The notes under the pieces: generated by a model | The model's database searches: none | What the model was told of the DNA's origin: nothing | The model's input: only the letters and a program-made list of their open reading frames with translations | Part shown: positions 1-11,901 of the stretch, piece by piece | Position numbering within the stretch: position 1 is the first letter of the stretch | How the letters are laid out: every line of letters starts with the position of its first letter | From: Sphingopyxis sp. JAI108 | GTDB lineage: Bacteria > Pseudomonadota > Alphaproteobacteria > Sphingomonadales > Sphingomonadaceae | NCBI RefSeq assembly: GCF_013410105.1 | Contig: NZ_JACCCJ010000002.1 | Location: 62,001-126,000 of the forward strand | Reading direction: 5' to 3' | Length of the DNA: 64,000 bases | Position numbers and translations under genes: made by a program

Positions 1-1416
1 TGCAGCGAGACGACGACCGACGTCCTCATCGAGATTGCCTATTTCACCCCCGAGCGCATCGCGCTGACGGGCCAGGCGCTCGGCCTGACCAGCGACGCGC
101 GCAGCCGTTTCGAACGCGGGGTCGATCCGGCCTTCCTCGACGATGCGACCGCGATCGTCACGGCGCATATCCTGAATATCTGCGGCGGCAATCCGTCGAC
201 GGTGACGCGCGCGGGCACCCCGCCGGCCGAAGTCAGGACGATCGATTACGACCCCGCGCTGTCGGCGACTTTGGGCGGCATCGCCATCGCGCCCGAGCGG
301 CAGAAGGACATCCTCGCCGCGCTCGGCTTCGGCGTGATCGAGCAGGGCGGCCGCTGGCTGGTGTCGGTGCCGAGCTGGCGCCGCGACATGGACGGTGCGC
401 CCGACGTTGTCGAGGAAGTCACACGCATCACGGGCTTCGACGCGATTGCGTCGGTGCCGCTGTCGCGCGCCGACGGGGTGGCAAAGCCGACCGCGACCCC
501 GGAACAGCTGACCGAACGCCGCCTGCGCCGCGGCGCCGCCGCCGCGGGCTTCCACGAAGCCGTCACCTGGTCGTTCATCAGCGAGGCCGATGCGGCGCCC
601 TTCGGCGGCGGCGCGTGGAGCCTCGCCAACCCGATCAGTGAAGATCTGAAAGTCATGCGCCCGTCGCTGCTGCCCGGCCTGCTCGGCGCGGCGGCGCGCA
701 ACCAGAACCGCGGCGCGGAGAGCATCCGCCTGTTCGAGATCGGGCGGCGCTACCTGACGGGCGCCGAACATCCCACGCTGGCGATCCTGATGGCGGGCAA
801 CAAGCGCGCGCGCGGCTGGCAGGCGGGCAAGGCCGCGCCGTTCGACGCGTTCGACGCCAAGACCGCAGCGCTGGCGCTGCTCGAAGCCGCGGGCGCGCCC
901 GCCGACCGGCTGCAGGTGATGGAAGCCGTCGCGATCGGCAACATCTGGCACCCCGGCCAGTCGGCGACGCTGCGGCTCGGTCCCAAGGCGGTGCTCGCCG
1001 AATTCGGCGCGCTCCACCCCGCGCTGACTCGCGCCTTCGACGTCGACGGCCCGGTGATTGCGGTGCAGATTTTCCTCGATGCGCTTCCCGCGAAGCGCGC
1101 GAGCGGCCCCGCCCGCGCCGCCTTCGCACCCCCGGCATTGCAATCGGTGCGCCGCGACTTCGCCTTCCTCGCGCCGACGGGCCTGACCGCCGCCGAGCTG
1201 GTGCGCGCGATCCGCGGCGCCGACAAGGCAGCGATCGTCGATGCGCGGCTGTTCGACCGTTTTGCCGGGTCAGGCGTGCCCGAGGGGCAGGTGAGCCTGG
1301 CGGTCGAGGTCGAATTGCAACCGGCCGAGAAAAGCTTCACCGATGCCGAATTGAAGGCGATCGCCGACAAGCTGGTCGCCGCGGCGGCGAAGGTGGGAGC
1401 AACGCTGCGAGGATGA
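1..1416 (+). CDS. pheT: Phenylalanine-tRNA ligase beta subunit (3' part)
   Basis: This is the C-terminal part of the beta chain of the cytoplasmic alpha2-beta2 enzyme that charges tRNA-Phe. The reading frame is open from the first base of the window, so the start lies upstream and about 471 codons are visible. The B5 DNA-binding-like domain is followed by the catalytic-like module (ITGFDAI, then the NQNRG and RLFEIG segments). The last 90 or so residues form the ferredoxin-fold anticodon-binding domain (SVRRDFAF to the C-terminus, with VEVELQPAEKSFTD). The gene ends cleanly with TGA. pheS is expected just upstream, outside the window. Confidence 0.96.
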   Translation, partial: CSETTTDVLIEIAYFTPERIALTGQALGLTSDARSRFERGVDPAFLDDATAIVTAHILNICGGNPSTVTRAGTPPAEVRTIDYDPALSATLGGIAIAPERQKDILAALGFGVIEQGGRWLVSVPSWRRDMDGAPDVVEEVTRITGFDAIASVPLSRADGVAKPTATPEQLTERRLRRGAAAAGFHEAVTWSFISEADAAPFGGGAWSLANPISEDLKVMRPSLLPGLLGAAARNQNRGAESIRLFEIGRRYLTGAEHPTLAILMAGNKRARGWQAGKAAPFDAFDAKTAALALLEAAGAPADRLQVMEAVAIGNIWHPGQSATLRLGPKAVLAEFGALHPALTRAFDVDGPVIAVQIFLDALPAKRASGPARAAFAPPALQSVRRDFAFLAPTGLTAAELVRAIRGADKAAIVDARLFDRFAGSGVPEGQVSLAVEVELQPAEKSFTDAELKAIADKLVAAAAKVGATLRG

Positions 1417-1452
1417 TCCGCCCGCTCGGCAGGATGAAAGGGAGCATTTGAT

Positions 1453-2412
1453 ATGGACACCCGCCACCTTGTCGATCGCGAGATCGCGTCGATCATTGAC
1501 CTGTTTCCACGGGTCGACCTCGACGCGGCGCCGATCGCGCAGATTCGCGCCAAGGCGGCGGAGACCTATTCGATCCTGCCCCCGCCGGTGATCTCCCCTG
1601 AACGACTGACCGTGCCGTCGATTCACGGCGGACCCGACATCCCGGTATTCCTCTACCGTCCCGCCCAAACACGCCCCGGCGGCGGCGCGATCCTGCACAT
1701 CCATGGCGGAGGCATGGTGATGGGGTCGGTCGAACAGATGCAGGCCGGACCCGCGCTGCTCGCGGCCTCCGCGGGTGTGCCGGTCGCGTCGGTCGAATAT
1801 CGCCTCGCCCCCGAACATCCCTTTCCCGCGCCGCAGGAAGATTGCCATTCGGCGCTCGCATGGCTTGCAGGACAGGCGCGGGGGTTGGGTTTCGACGCGG
1901 GCCGGATCGTCGTCGCCGGCGAAAGCGCGGGCGGGGGGCTCGCGGCGGCGCTCGCGATCATGGCGCGCGACCTTGGCGGACCGGCTATCGCGGGCCAGCT
2001 TCTCACCTATCCGATGCTCGACCACCGGACGGGCGGCGATGCCTGTCCCTATGCCAATCCGACGACCGGCGAGTTCATCTGGACGCGCGCGAGCAACCGC
2101 TTCGGCTGGCGCGCGCTGCAGGGCGATTACAAGGCCGACGACCACCGCCGCGGCTGGTTTTCGCCGAGCCTGGCCGAGGACCTGACCGCCCTGCCCCCCG
2201 CCTATATCGCGACGGGGAGTCTCGACCTCTTCTTTGACGAGAATCTCGACTATGCACGCCGGCTCGTCGCAGCGGGCGTGCCCGTCGACCTGCACAGCTA
2301 TGCCGGCGCGATCCACGCATTCAACGCAATTCCCGATGCCGCGCTGTCGCAGCGCTTCAATGGCGGGTTGCTGGCGGCGGCCGCGGCGATGACGGGGCCG
2401 TCAAGCGCCTGA
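1453..2412 (+). CDS. Alpha/beta hydrolase, HSL-type esterase
   Basis: The 319-residue protein belongs to the hormone-sensitive-lipase (alpha/beta hydrolase fold-3) family of cytoplasmic carboxylesterases. The oxyanion-hole motif HGGG is at residues 84-87, the nucleophile elbow GESAGG puts the catalytic serine at 158, and Asp258 (GSLDLF) and His288 (AIHAF) complete a plausible triad. There is no signal peptide. It starts 36 bases after pheT on the same strand, so it may be co-transcribed, but the functions are unrelated. The family accepts short-chain acyl esters; the natural substrate cannot be read from the sequence. Confidence 0.88.
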   Translation: MDTRHLVDREIASIIDLFPRVDLDAAPIAQIRAKAAETYSILPPPVISPERLTVPSIHGGPDIPVFLYRPAQTRPGGGAILHIHGGGMVMGSVEQMQAGPALLAASAGVPVASVEYRLAPEHPFPAPQEDCHSALAWLAGQARGLGFDAGRIVVAGESAGGGLAAALAIMARDLGGPAIAGQLLTYPMLDHRTGGDACPYANPTTGEFIWTRASNRFGWRALQGDYKADDHRRGWFSPSLAEDLTALPPAYIATGSLDLFFDENLDYARRLVAAGVPVDLHSYAGAIHAFNAIPDAALSQRFNGGLLAAAAAMTGPSSA

Positions 2413-2706
2413 ATGGACCGCGCGTTTCGGATGACGGCCGGTAGCGACCGAAGGGGCCGTTTCCCATGGATTAATCGGCCGCCTCATTCGAAGAGCGTAT
2501 CTTGATCTGGACAAGGAAGACGCTCTCGGTTTGCCCGTTCCCCAAGACGTAATATGGCGCTTGGCCAAGGGGTCCGTCGAGCCCATCCACGTTGGATGAC
2601 GCGCATCGCGAATGTCCGCTTTCGAATGGATGTTAGTGCAAAGCTGCCTGTCGCCTATCCACCCGATGCCGCCATTGCACCGCTCGTCCTTGCCTTGCCG
2701 CCCTCA
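2413..2706. other. Non-coding stretch upstream of mutS
   Basis: About 290 bases lie between the esterase and the chosen mutS start. The mutS frame stays open back to about 2554, but the extra N-terminal residues are arginine-rich and unlike MutS. I found no convincing gene, terminator or named promoter here; it presumably holds the mutS-glnD promoter. Confidence 0.4.
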
Positions 2707-5388
2707 ATGACTAAGCAGGGGCGGATGGCCGCCACCGCTCCCCGACCCGCCAACAGCAACACCGCCGCCCCCGCCGCGACGCCGATGATGGCGCAATATT
2801 GGTCGCTCAAGGACAAGGCGGGCGACTGCCTGCTTTTCTATCGGATGGGCGATTTCTTCGAGCTTTTCTTCGACGATGCGAAGGCCGCGGCATCCACGCT
2901 CGACATCGCGCTCACCTCGCGCGGCGAACATGGCGGCGAACCGGTCCCGATGTGCGGCGTCCCTGTCCATTCGGCCGAATCCTATCTCGCGCGTCTGATT
3001 CGCGCCGGGCACCGCGTCGCGATCGCCGAGCAGGTCGAAACCCCGGCCGAGGCGAAAGCGCGCGGCGGGTCGAAGGCGCTCGTCGCGCGCGATATCGTGC
3101 GCTTCGTCACCGCGGGGACGCTGACCGAGGAAAGCCTGCTCGAAGGGCGCAGCGCGAACCGGCTTGCCGCACTGGCGCAGGTGGGGAACGAAGGTGAGTT
3201 CGCGATCGCCGCCGCCGATATCTCGACCGGACGATTCGAGGTGGTTGCCGTGCCCGCGTCGGCGATCGACGCCGAACTCGCGCGGCTCGCGCCATCGGAG
3301 TTGCTGCTGAGCGAGAGCGCCGGGGAACTGCCGATCACCTCGGCGCGGCAGGTTGTGCGTCGGCCTTCGTCGGACTTTGCGAGTACGGGCGCGCAAAAGC
3401 GGCTCGAAAGCTTCTTCGGCGTTCAGACGCTCGACGGCTTCGGCCAGTTCGGCCGCGGCGAAATCGCCGCGATGGGCGCACTCGTCGCCTATCTCGAGCA
3501 TGTCGGCACCGGCGGGCCGACCTTCCTCCAGCCGCCAGTACGGCATCTCGCATCGGGACGGATGGCCATCGACGCAGCAACGCGCGAAAGCCTGGAACTC
3601 GTCCGCACGATGGCGGGAACGCGCGAGGGCAGCCTCTTGGGGACGATCGACCGCACGGTGACGGCAGCAGGCGCACGGTTGCTCGCCGACGATCTCGCAA
3701 GCCCGCTCACCGACAAGGCGGCGATCCTCGACCGCCTCGACCTCGTCGACGCGCTTGCGCGCGATGCCTTGTGGCGCGGTGAGCTGCGCGCGGCGCTGCG
3801 CGCGCTGCCCGACGCCGGGCGCGCATTGGGCCGCCTCGTTGCGGGGCGCGGCGGGCCACGCGACCTCGCGCAGCTCCGCGATGCGCTCGGCGGTGCCCGC
3901 CTGTTGCGCGAACATCTCGCGCGCCGCACCGACCTGCCGCCCCTGCTCGCGCGCCTGCTTCCCGGGCTCGACGGCCATGGCGCGCTCGTCGACGAACTCA
4001 CCCGCGCGCTGATCGAGACGCCGCCGGTCGATGCGGCGCAGGGTGGCTATGTCGCCGAAGGCTATGATCATGCGCTCGACGCGCTGCGCGAAACCGCGCG
4101 CGACGGGCGCAAGGCGATCGCCGCGCTCGAAGCCCAATATCGCGACCGCACCGGGATCGCCTCGCTCAAGATCCGGCATAACGGCGTACTCGGTTATCAT
4201 GTCGAGGTGCCCGCGAAGCATGCCGATGCGCTGATGGCGCCCGAATCGGGCTTCACGCACCGCCAGACGCTTGCGGGGGTCGTACGCTTCAATTCGTCCG
4301 ACCTCCACGAAGCCGCGAGCCGCGTCACGCAAGCGGGCGTTCACGCGATTGCCGCCGAGGCGGCACATCTTGAGGCGCTCACCGACGCCGCGATCGGCCG
4401 CCGCGAAGCGATTGCCGCCTCGTGCGACGTGCTCGCGCGGATCGACGTCGCCGCCGCGCTCGCCGACCATGCGATGAGCCATAACTGGTGCCGCCCCGAC
4501 CTGGCCGACACGCCGTGCCTCGACGTCAGCGGCGGCCGCCATCCGGTCGTCGAGGCGGCGCTCGCAAAATCAGGCGAGCGCTTTGTTCCCAATGACGTCG
4601 CGCTGTCCGAGGCCGACCGGCTCTGGCTCGTCACCGGCCCGAACATGGGCGGTAAATCGACCTTCCTTCGCCAGAACGCGCTAATCGTCGTGCTCGCGCA
4701 GGCCGGCGGATTCGTGCCCGCCGCCACGGCAAAGCTCGGCCTCGTCGACCGGCTGTTCAGCCGCGTCGGCGCGAGCGACAATCTTGCGCGCGGGCGTTCG
4801 ACCTTCATGGTCGAGATGGTCGAGACCGCCGCGATCCTTGCGCAGGCGACGCCGCAAAGTTTCGTTATCCTCGACGAGGTCGGGCGCGGCACATCGACCT
4901 ACGACGGGCTCGCGCTCGCCTGGTCGGTGGTCGAGGCGGTGCACGAGGTGAACAAGTGCCGCTGCCTCTTCGCGACGCACTATCATGAACTGACGCGGCT
5001 CGCCGAAACGCTGAACGCGCTCTCGCTCCACCATGTCCGCGCACGCGAGTGGCAGGGTGACCTGGTCCTGCTCCACGAAGTTGCCGAAGGCCCGGCGGAT
5101 CGCAGCTACGGCCTTGCCGTCGCGCGACTTGCAGGGGTTCCCGCGGGGGTGGTCAAGCGCGCCGAGGCAGTCCTCGCGAAACTCGAGGCGGGGCGCGAGA
5201 AGACCGGGGGGCTCGCGGCGGGGCTCGACGATTTGCCGCTCTTCGCCGCGACGCTCGCCGAGGCCCCCGGCGCCGCGAAGGATGCGCTGCGCGAAGCCCT
5301 CGCGGCGATCGAACCCGATGCCCTCGCCCCGCGCGAGGCGCTCGATGCGCTCTACACGCTCAAGCGCCTGATGGCCGACGAGGCATGA
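2707..5388 (+). CDS. mutS: DNA mismatch repair protein MutS
   Basis: MutS binds mismatches and small loops and starts methyl-independent or MutL-dependent repair. The protein is about 893 residues. The mismatch-binding domain I begins at PMMAQYWSLKDKAGD and carries the F-x-E signature in RMGDFFELF. The clamp and lever regions follow. The ATPase domain has Walker A GPNMGGKS at residues 644-651 and the Walker B/signature LDEVGRGTSTYDG, then FATHYHELT. The start is uncertain: ATG 2707 or ATG 2725. The second has an AGGGG element close upstream, while the longer open frame back to 2554 is not MutS-like. The stop overlaps the glnD start (ATGA), suggesting translational coupling. Confidence 0.96.
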   Translation: MTKQGRMAATAPRPANSNTAAPAATPMMAQYWSLKDKAGDCLLFYRMGDFFELFFDDAKAAASTLDIALTSRGEHGGEPVPMCGVPVHSAESYLARLIRAGHRVAIAEQVETPAEAKARGGSKALVARDIVRFVTAGTLTEESLLEGRSANRLAALAQVGNEGEFAIAAADISTGRFEVVAVPASAIDAELARLAPSELLLSESAGELPITSARQVVRRPSSDFASTGAQKRLESFFGVQTLDGFGQFGRGEIAAMGALVAYLEHVGTGGPTFLQPPVRHLASGRMAIDAATRESLELVRTMAGTREGSLLGTIDRTVTAAGARLLADDLASPLTDKAAILDRLDLVDALARDALWRGELRAALRALPDAGRALGRLVAGRGGPRDLAQLRDALGGARLLREHLARRTDLPPLLARLLPGLDGHGALVDELTRALIETPPVDAAQGGYVAEGYDHALDALRETARDGRKAIAALEAQYRDRTGIASLKIRHNGVLGYHVEVPAKHADALMAPESGFTHRQTLAGVVRFNSSDLHEAASRVTQAGVHAIAAEAAHLEALTDAAIGRREAIAASCDVLARIDVAAALADHAMSHNWCRPDLADTPCLDVSGGRHPVVEAALAKSGERFVPNDVALSEADRLWLVTGPNMGGKSTFLRQNALIVVLAQAGGFVPAATAKLGLVDRLFSRVGASDNLARGRSTFMVEMVETAAILAQATPQSFVILDEVGRGTSTYDGLALAWSVVEAVHEVNKCRCLFATHYHELTRLAETLNALSLHHVRAREWQGDLVLLHEVAEGPADRSYGLAVARLAGVPAGVVKRAEAVLAKLEAGREKTGGLAAGLDDLPLFAATLAEAPGAAKDALREALAAIEPDALAPREALDALYTLKRLMADEA

Positions 5389-8144
5389 GCAAGCTGTTCG
5401 ACAATCTCGACCAGCGGCGCGCGATCATCGATCGCCGCGACCTTGCGGCGCAGCTCGATATGATCGCTGCCGAAAGCGGCGACACCGGCACGCGCCGCCG
5501 CGCGATGGTCGCGCTGCTCAAGGGTGCACTCGACGCCGGGCGCGGCGAGATCGAACGGCGTCTGCTCGAACGGCCCTCGTCGGGGCGCGTCGCGGCGAAT
5601 GCGACCGCGTTCCTGATCGACCAGATCATCCGTCTCAGCCATGATTTCACCGTCGGATACCTCTATCCATCCGCCAACCGTTCGGCGGGCGAGCGCATCA
5701 CGCTGATCGCGGTCGGCGGCTATGGCCGCGGCGAAATGGCGCCACACAGCGACATCGACATCGGCTTTCTCACGCCGTTCAAGCAGACGAGCTGGACCGA
5801 GCAGGTGATCGAGGCGCAGCTCTATACGCTCTGGGATCTGGGGCTGAAGGTCGGACACAGTTCGCGCTCGCTAGACGAGATGGTGCGCGCGGCGAAGGAG
5901 GATCTGACGATCCGCACCGCGCTGCTCGAAGGGCGCTTCATCTGGGGCGACCGCGATCTGTATGACCAGGCGTCGGCGCGCTTCGACGCCGAGGTCGTCG
6001 CGGGTAACGCACGGGCTTTCGTCGCCGAGAAGCTCGCCGAACGCGACGAGCGGCACAGGCGCATGGGCGATTCGCGCTATGTCGTCGAGCCCAATGTGAA
6101 GGAAGGCAAGGGCGGGCTGCGCGACCTCCACGCGCTCTTCTGGATCGGCAAGTTCATCCACCGCGTGCGCACCGTGCCCGAACTGGTCGATGCGGGGCTG
6201 ATGTCGGCACGCGAGCTTCGCCAGTTCGAACGCGCCGAAAATTTCCTGCTCGCGGTGCGTTGCCACCTCCACATTCTCGCGGGGCGCGCCGAGGACCGGC
6301 TGACCTTCGATTTCCAGCGCGAGATCGCGAGCCGCATGAAATTCGCCGACCGCCCCGGCAAGAGCGCGGTCGAACGGTTCATGCAGCTCTATTTCCTCCA
6401 TGCCAAAAGTGTCGGCGACGTCACCGGCACGTTCCTCGCACATCTCGACGACCAGATGGCGGCGCGCGGGCGGCGCTTCCTGCCGACGATCCGGCGGCGG
6501 CCGGGAAAGCTCCATGGCTTCGTGCTCGACCGCGGACGGCTTGCGCTGCCCTCGGGCGATTTTTTCGAACAGGATCCGATGCGGCTCGTCGAGATTTTCG
6601 CGCTCGCCGACAAGCATGGCCTCGAAATCCATCCGCAGGCGATGCGGCAGGCGCGGCACGATGCCAAGCTGATCGAGACGCAGGCGGTGCGCCGCGACGC
6701 GCGGGCGAACGAGCTGTTCCTCGACGTGCTGACCTCCCCGCGCGATCCCGAAACGGTGCTGCGCTGGATGAACGAGGCGGGCGTCTTCGGCCGTTTCGTC
6801 CCCGACTTCGGCCGCGTCGTCGCGCAGATGCAGTTCGACATGTATCACCATTACACCGTCGACGAACATACGATCCGCGCGATCGGGCTCCTCGCCGACA
6901 TCGAGCAGGGCCGGCTCAAGGAAGATCATCCGCTCTCGACCGCGATCATGGACCAGATCCATTCGCGGCGCGTCATCTATGTCGCGGTGCTTCTCCACGA
7001 CATCGCCAAGGGGCGCGGCGGCGACCATAGTGTGCTCGGCGCCGAACTCGCGCTGCGCGTCTGCCCACGCCTCGGCCTCAGCGCGGCCGAGACCGAAACC
7101 GTATCCTGGCTCGTGCGCTATCACCTCCTGATGTCGGCGACGGCGTTCAAGCGCGATCTCGCCGATTTCAAGACGATCCTCGACTTCGCGCAGATCGTGC
7201 AAAGCCCCGAACGGCTGCGGCTGTTACTCGTCCTCACCGTCGTCGACATTCGCGCGGTCGGGCCGGGCGTGTGGAACAGCTGGAAACGGCAGCTGCTCAC
7301 CGAACTTTACGATGCGGCCGAGGAAGTGCTGCGCCTCGGCCACAAGCAAAAGGGACGCGAGGCGCGGATCGAGGCGAAGAAGGAAGCCGCCGCAACGCTG
7401 CTCGGCCTCGATGAAAAGGCGTTCGCCAAACTCATCAGGCCGCTTCCCGAAAGCTACTGGATCGCCGAGCCGGTCGAGGTGATCGTCGCCAATCTCCGCC
7501 ACATCCGGGACGCGGGAGACGCGCCGCTGCACATCACCGCGGTACCCGACAACGATCGCGGCGCGACGCTCGTCATGGTTATCGCCGCCGACCATCCGGG
7601 ACTCTTCTATCGCATGGCTGGCGGCATCCACCTCGCCGGCGGCAACATCATCGACGCGCGCATCCATACGACGCGTGACGGGCTCGCACTCGACAACTTC
7701 CTCGTTCAGGACCCGCTCGGGCGCCCTTTTGCGGAGTCGGGACAGATCGCGCGCCTGACCCGCGCGATCGAGGACGCGCTCGCCAACCGCCAGAAACTGC
7801 TCCCCAAGCTAGAGGCGCGCGCGCTCCCGCGCACGCGCGCCGAAGCCTTCCGGATCGCCCCCAGCGTCTTCGTCGATAACAAGGCATCCAATCGGTTTAC
7901 GGTGATCGAGGTTAATGCGCAGGACCGGCCCGCATTGCTCAACCAGCTTGCCTATGCGCTCTTCCAGTCAAAGGTGACCGTACACAGCGCGCATGTCGCC
8001 ACCTATGGCGAACGCGCGGTAGACACCTTCTACGTCACCGACCTGATCGGCGACAAGATCGACAGCGCGGCGCGCGTGAAATCGCTGGAAAAGCGCCTGC
8101 TCGAAGCCGCCGCCAGCCGGAGCGAAGAAGCCGTGGCCGCCTAG
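5385..8144 (+). CDS. glnD: [Protein-PII] uridylyltransferase/removing enzyme GlnD
   Basis: GlnD senses glutamine and adds or removes UMP on PII proteins, controlling nitrogen assimilation. The 919-residue protein has the family's full architecture. The nucleotidyltransferase motif GGYGRGEMAPHSDID starts at residue 111 with metal-binding Asp123 and Asp125. The HD domain (LLHDIAKGRGGDHS, near residue 540) removes UMP. Two ACT domains follow, starting near residues 730 and 840. It begins inside the mutS stop (ATGA). Its TAG overlaps the convergent ogt stop by two bases, so the two transcripts converge with no spacer. Confidence 0.97.
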   Translation: MSKLFDNLDQRRAIIDRRDLAAQLDMIAAESGDTGTRRRAMVALLKGALDAGRGEIERRLLERPSSGRVAANATAFLIDQIIRLSHDFTVGYLYPSANRSAGERITLIAVGGYGRGEMAPHSDIDIGFLTPFKQTSWTEQVIEAQLYTLWDLGLKVGHSSRSLDEMVRAAKEDLTIRTALLEGRFIWGDRDLYDQASARFDAEVVAGNARAFVAEKLAERDERHRRMGDSRYVVEPNVKEGKGGLRDLHALFWIGKFIHRVRTVPELVDAGLMSARELRQFERAENFLLAVRCHLHILAGRAEDRLTFDFQREIASRMKFADRPGKSAVERFMQLYFLHAKSVGDVTGTFLAHLDDQMAARGRRFLPTIRRRPGKLHGFVLDRGRLALPSGDFFEQDPMRLVEIFALADKHGLEIHPQAMRQARHDAKLIETQAVRRDARANELFLDVLTSPRDPETVLRWMNEAGVFGRFVPDFGRVVAQMQFDMYHHYTVDEHTIRAIGLLADIEQGRLKEDHPLSTAIMDQIHSRRVIYVAVLLHDIAKGRGGDHSVLGAELALRVCPRLGLSAAETETVSWLVRYHLLMSATAFKRDLADFKTILDFAQIVQSPERLRLLLVLTVVDIRAVGPGVWNSWKRQLLTELYDAAEEVLRLGHKQKGREARIEAKKEAAATLLGLDEKAFAKLIRPLPESYWIAEPVEVIVANLRHIRDAGDAPLHITAVPDNDRGATLVMVIAADHPGLFYRMAGGIHLAGGNIIDARIHTTRDGLALDNFLVQDPLGRPFAESGQIARLTRAIEDALANRQKLLPKLEARALPRTRAEAFRIAPSVFVDNKASNRFTVIEVNAQDRPALLNQLAYALFQSKVTVHSAHVATYGERAVDTFYVTDLIGDKIDSAARVKSLEKRLLEAAASRSEEAVAA

Positions 8145-8704
8145 GGCCCGCTCTGAAAATCGAACCCTTGCTGGACCGGCGCGACCGGCACGCCTTCGAG
8201 TTCGAGCATGCGCGCCTTCGACAGCGCGCCGCCCGGTGCCGAAAACCCCCCGATCGCACCGCCCGCGGCCAGAACGCGGTGGCAGGGGATGATCAGCGGA
8301 ACGGGATTGGTCGCCATCGCCTGCCCGACCGCTCGGGCATGTTCGGGGCCCGCGTCGAGTGCGCGCGCTACCGCGCCATAGGTCGTTGTCTCGCCCCAGC
8401 CAAGCTTGCGCACATGGTCATAGACGCGGGCGAAAAAGGGCGGCCGGTCGCCCAAATCGATCGCGACGCTGAAAAACTCGATGCGTTCGCCGGCATAATA
8501 GCGAACCACCGCGTCGATGACCGCCATGATTTCGGCCCGCGGCGGGCCGCGGACCGCGTCCGGCAGACGGCGCAGCATGGCGCGAGCGGCTTCGGGCGCG
8601 GTCGCTGCGGGCAGACGCAGCGCCGTGATGCCGGCATCGGTCCAGCCGATCCCCGCAACCCCCACCGCGGTTTCGAAAAGCTGATACTGGCTTTGCCCGG
8701 CCAT
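8141..8704 (-). CDS. ogt: Methylated-DNA-protein cysteine methyltransferase
   Basis: This suicide enzyme transfers alkyl groups from O6-alkylguanine (and O4-alkylthymine) to its own cysteine. The 187-residue protein has an Ada/Ogt-type N-terminal ribonuclease-like domain and the C-terminal DNA-binding domain. The active site IIPCHRV places the acceptor cysteine at 141, and the conserved YGAVA helix precedes it. I chose the ATG at 8704 because GGAG lies seven bases upstream; an ATG four codons earlier (8716) lacks such a site. The frame remains open far upstream across maeB, but that is antisense noise. No Ada regulatory domain is present, so the gene is probably constitutive. Confidence 0.92.
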   Translation of the reverse strand: MAGQSQYQLFETAVGVAGIGWTDAGITALRLPAATAPEAARAMLRRLPDAVRGPPRAEIMAVIDAVVRYYAGERIEFFSVAIDLGDRPPFFARVYDHVRKLGWGETTTYGAVARALDAGPEHARAVGQAMATNPVPLIIPCHRVLAAGGAIGGFSAPGGALSKARMLELEGVPVAPVQQGFDFQSGP

Positions 8705-8890
8705 CCTGTTCTCCATCTGGACTGGAGATATAGGGTCATATTTCGCCGAAGCCATATCGCGTCCGAAGCGGCGATATGGTCCAGTCATACGCTGCCACGG
8801 GCGTGCAACATTGCCGGTTACATTTTCGCGAGGCGGCGCTAGGGGAAATATTCGGGCGCGCATCTTGTGGATATTTCGAGAGGACAAAGA

Positions 8891-11155
<2,265 letters not shown>

Positions 11156-11170
11156 TATAGGAAAGACGTC

Positions 11171-11196
11171 GCCCCCCGCTTAGGCGGGGGGCATTT
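11171..11196 (+). terminator. Probable terminator after maeB
   Basis: A perfect 9-bp stem (GCCCCCCGC at 11171-11179, GCGGGGGGC at 11184-11192) with a TTAG loop lies 15 bases after the maeB stop. Only a short T-run (ATTT) follows, so termination may be partial. It could also serve the convergent lipoprotein gene. Confidence 0.6.
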
Positions 11197-11236
11197 GGTT
11201 CCCTGCGGCGGCGCCTTCGTGGAGGCGACTACAGGT

Positions 11237-11722
11237 TTACTGTCCGCCCGGCGCCCCCGCGCCCGGAGCGCCGACCGCGCCGATATTGCCGAAAATATCC
11301 TCGAAGAAGCTGCGATGACGGCCGAGCGTCGGAGTCTTGTCGCCTTCAGGGCTGATCTTGCTCACCAGTTCAAGGCCGGTACGATCGACCGCGGCAACAT
11401 TGCCTGCAGAATCGAAGCGGACCCGCAACACCTGCTGGTCGATCGGGCGCGGTCGCGCGAAAGCGAGCTGGCGCGTTTCGCGCGAAACATAATAATATTC
11501 GTCCGTACCGAACTGGCCAACGAACGTCGGTCGGCCGAGTGTCTTTTCGACCGATTCGCGATTATCGACCCCGGCCGTGATCGCTTCGGTCAGCATCGGA
11601 TCGACGACATAGCCCTGCCGCCCCTTGAGCTGCGCGCAGCCACCGGCCGTCAGCGCGAGCGCCAGCCCGGCGACGATCAGGCGCACGGGCCGGGCGGGAA
11701 GCTTCGGGTAATGGGTCGGCAT
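11237..11722 (-). CDS. bamE: BamE-like outer membrane assembly lipoprotein
   Basis: The roughly 161-residue protein is of the SmpA/OmlA (BamE) family, a periplasm-facing lipoprotein of the beta-barrel assembly machine. It has a hydrophobic signal sequence ending in a lipobox (LTAGGC, acceptor Cys29). The mature part has the family pattern: YVVDPML, then VEKTLGRPTFVGQFG, then YYVSRETRQLAF and LRVRFDSAGNV. The C-terminus is a Gly/Pro/Ala-rich tail. ATG 11722 has GGAG eight bases upstream; ATG 11728, two codons earlier, is the alternative. It is a single gene, divergent from the chaperone gene at 11902. Confidence 0.86.
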   Translation of the reverse strand: MPTHYPKLPARPVRLIVAGLALALTAGGCAQLKGRQGYVVDPMLTEAITAGVDNRESVEKTLGRPTFVGQFGTDEYYYVSRETRQLAFARPRPIDQQVLRVRFDSAGNVAAVDRTGLELVSKISPEGDKTPTLGRHRSFFEDIFGNIGAVGAPGAGAPGGQ

Positions 11723-11901
11723 CAACATATCTCCGTTGCGCCGCTTGTATTGGGCGCTGGCAATCGCGCCTCTTAACCGCAAGCGGTCGGCGCGCACAAG
11801 CGGCTTATGCCGCGGCAAAGCTTGCGCCAAGCTGACTGAACTCGGAGAGTCAGCGCCAGCGCCCCTTTTCCATCCAGTCGATTCGGCCTAAGCGTTGCGG
11901 C

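Noticed and set aside
2554..2706. N-terminal extension of MutS
   Set aside because: The added residues are Arg/Pro-rich and unlike any MutS; the conserved domain starts near 2785.
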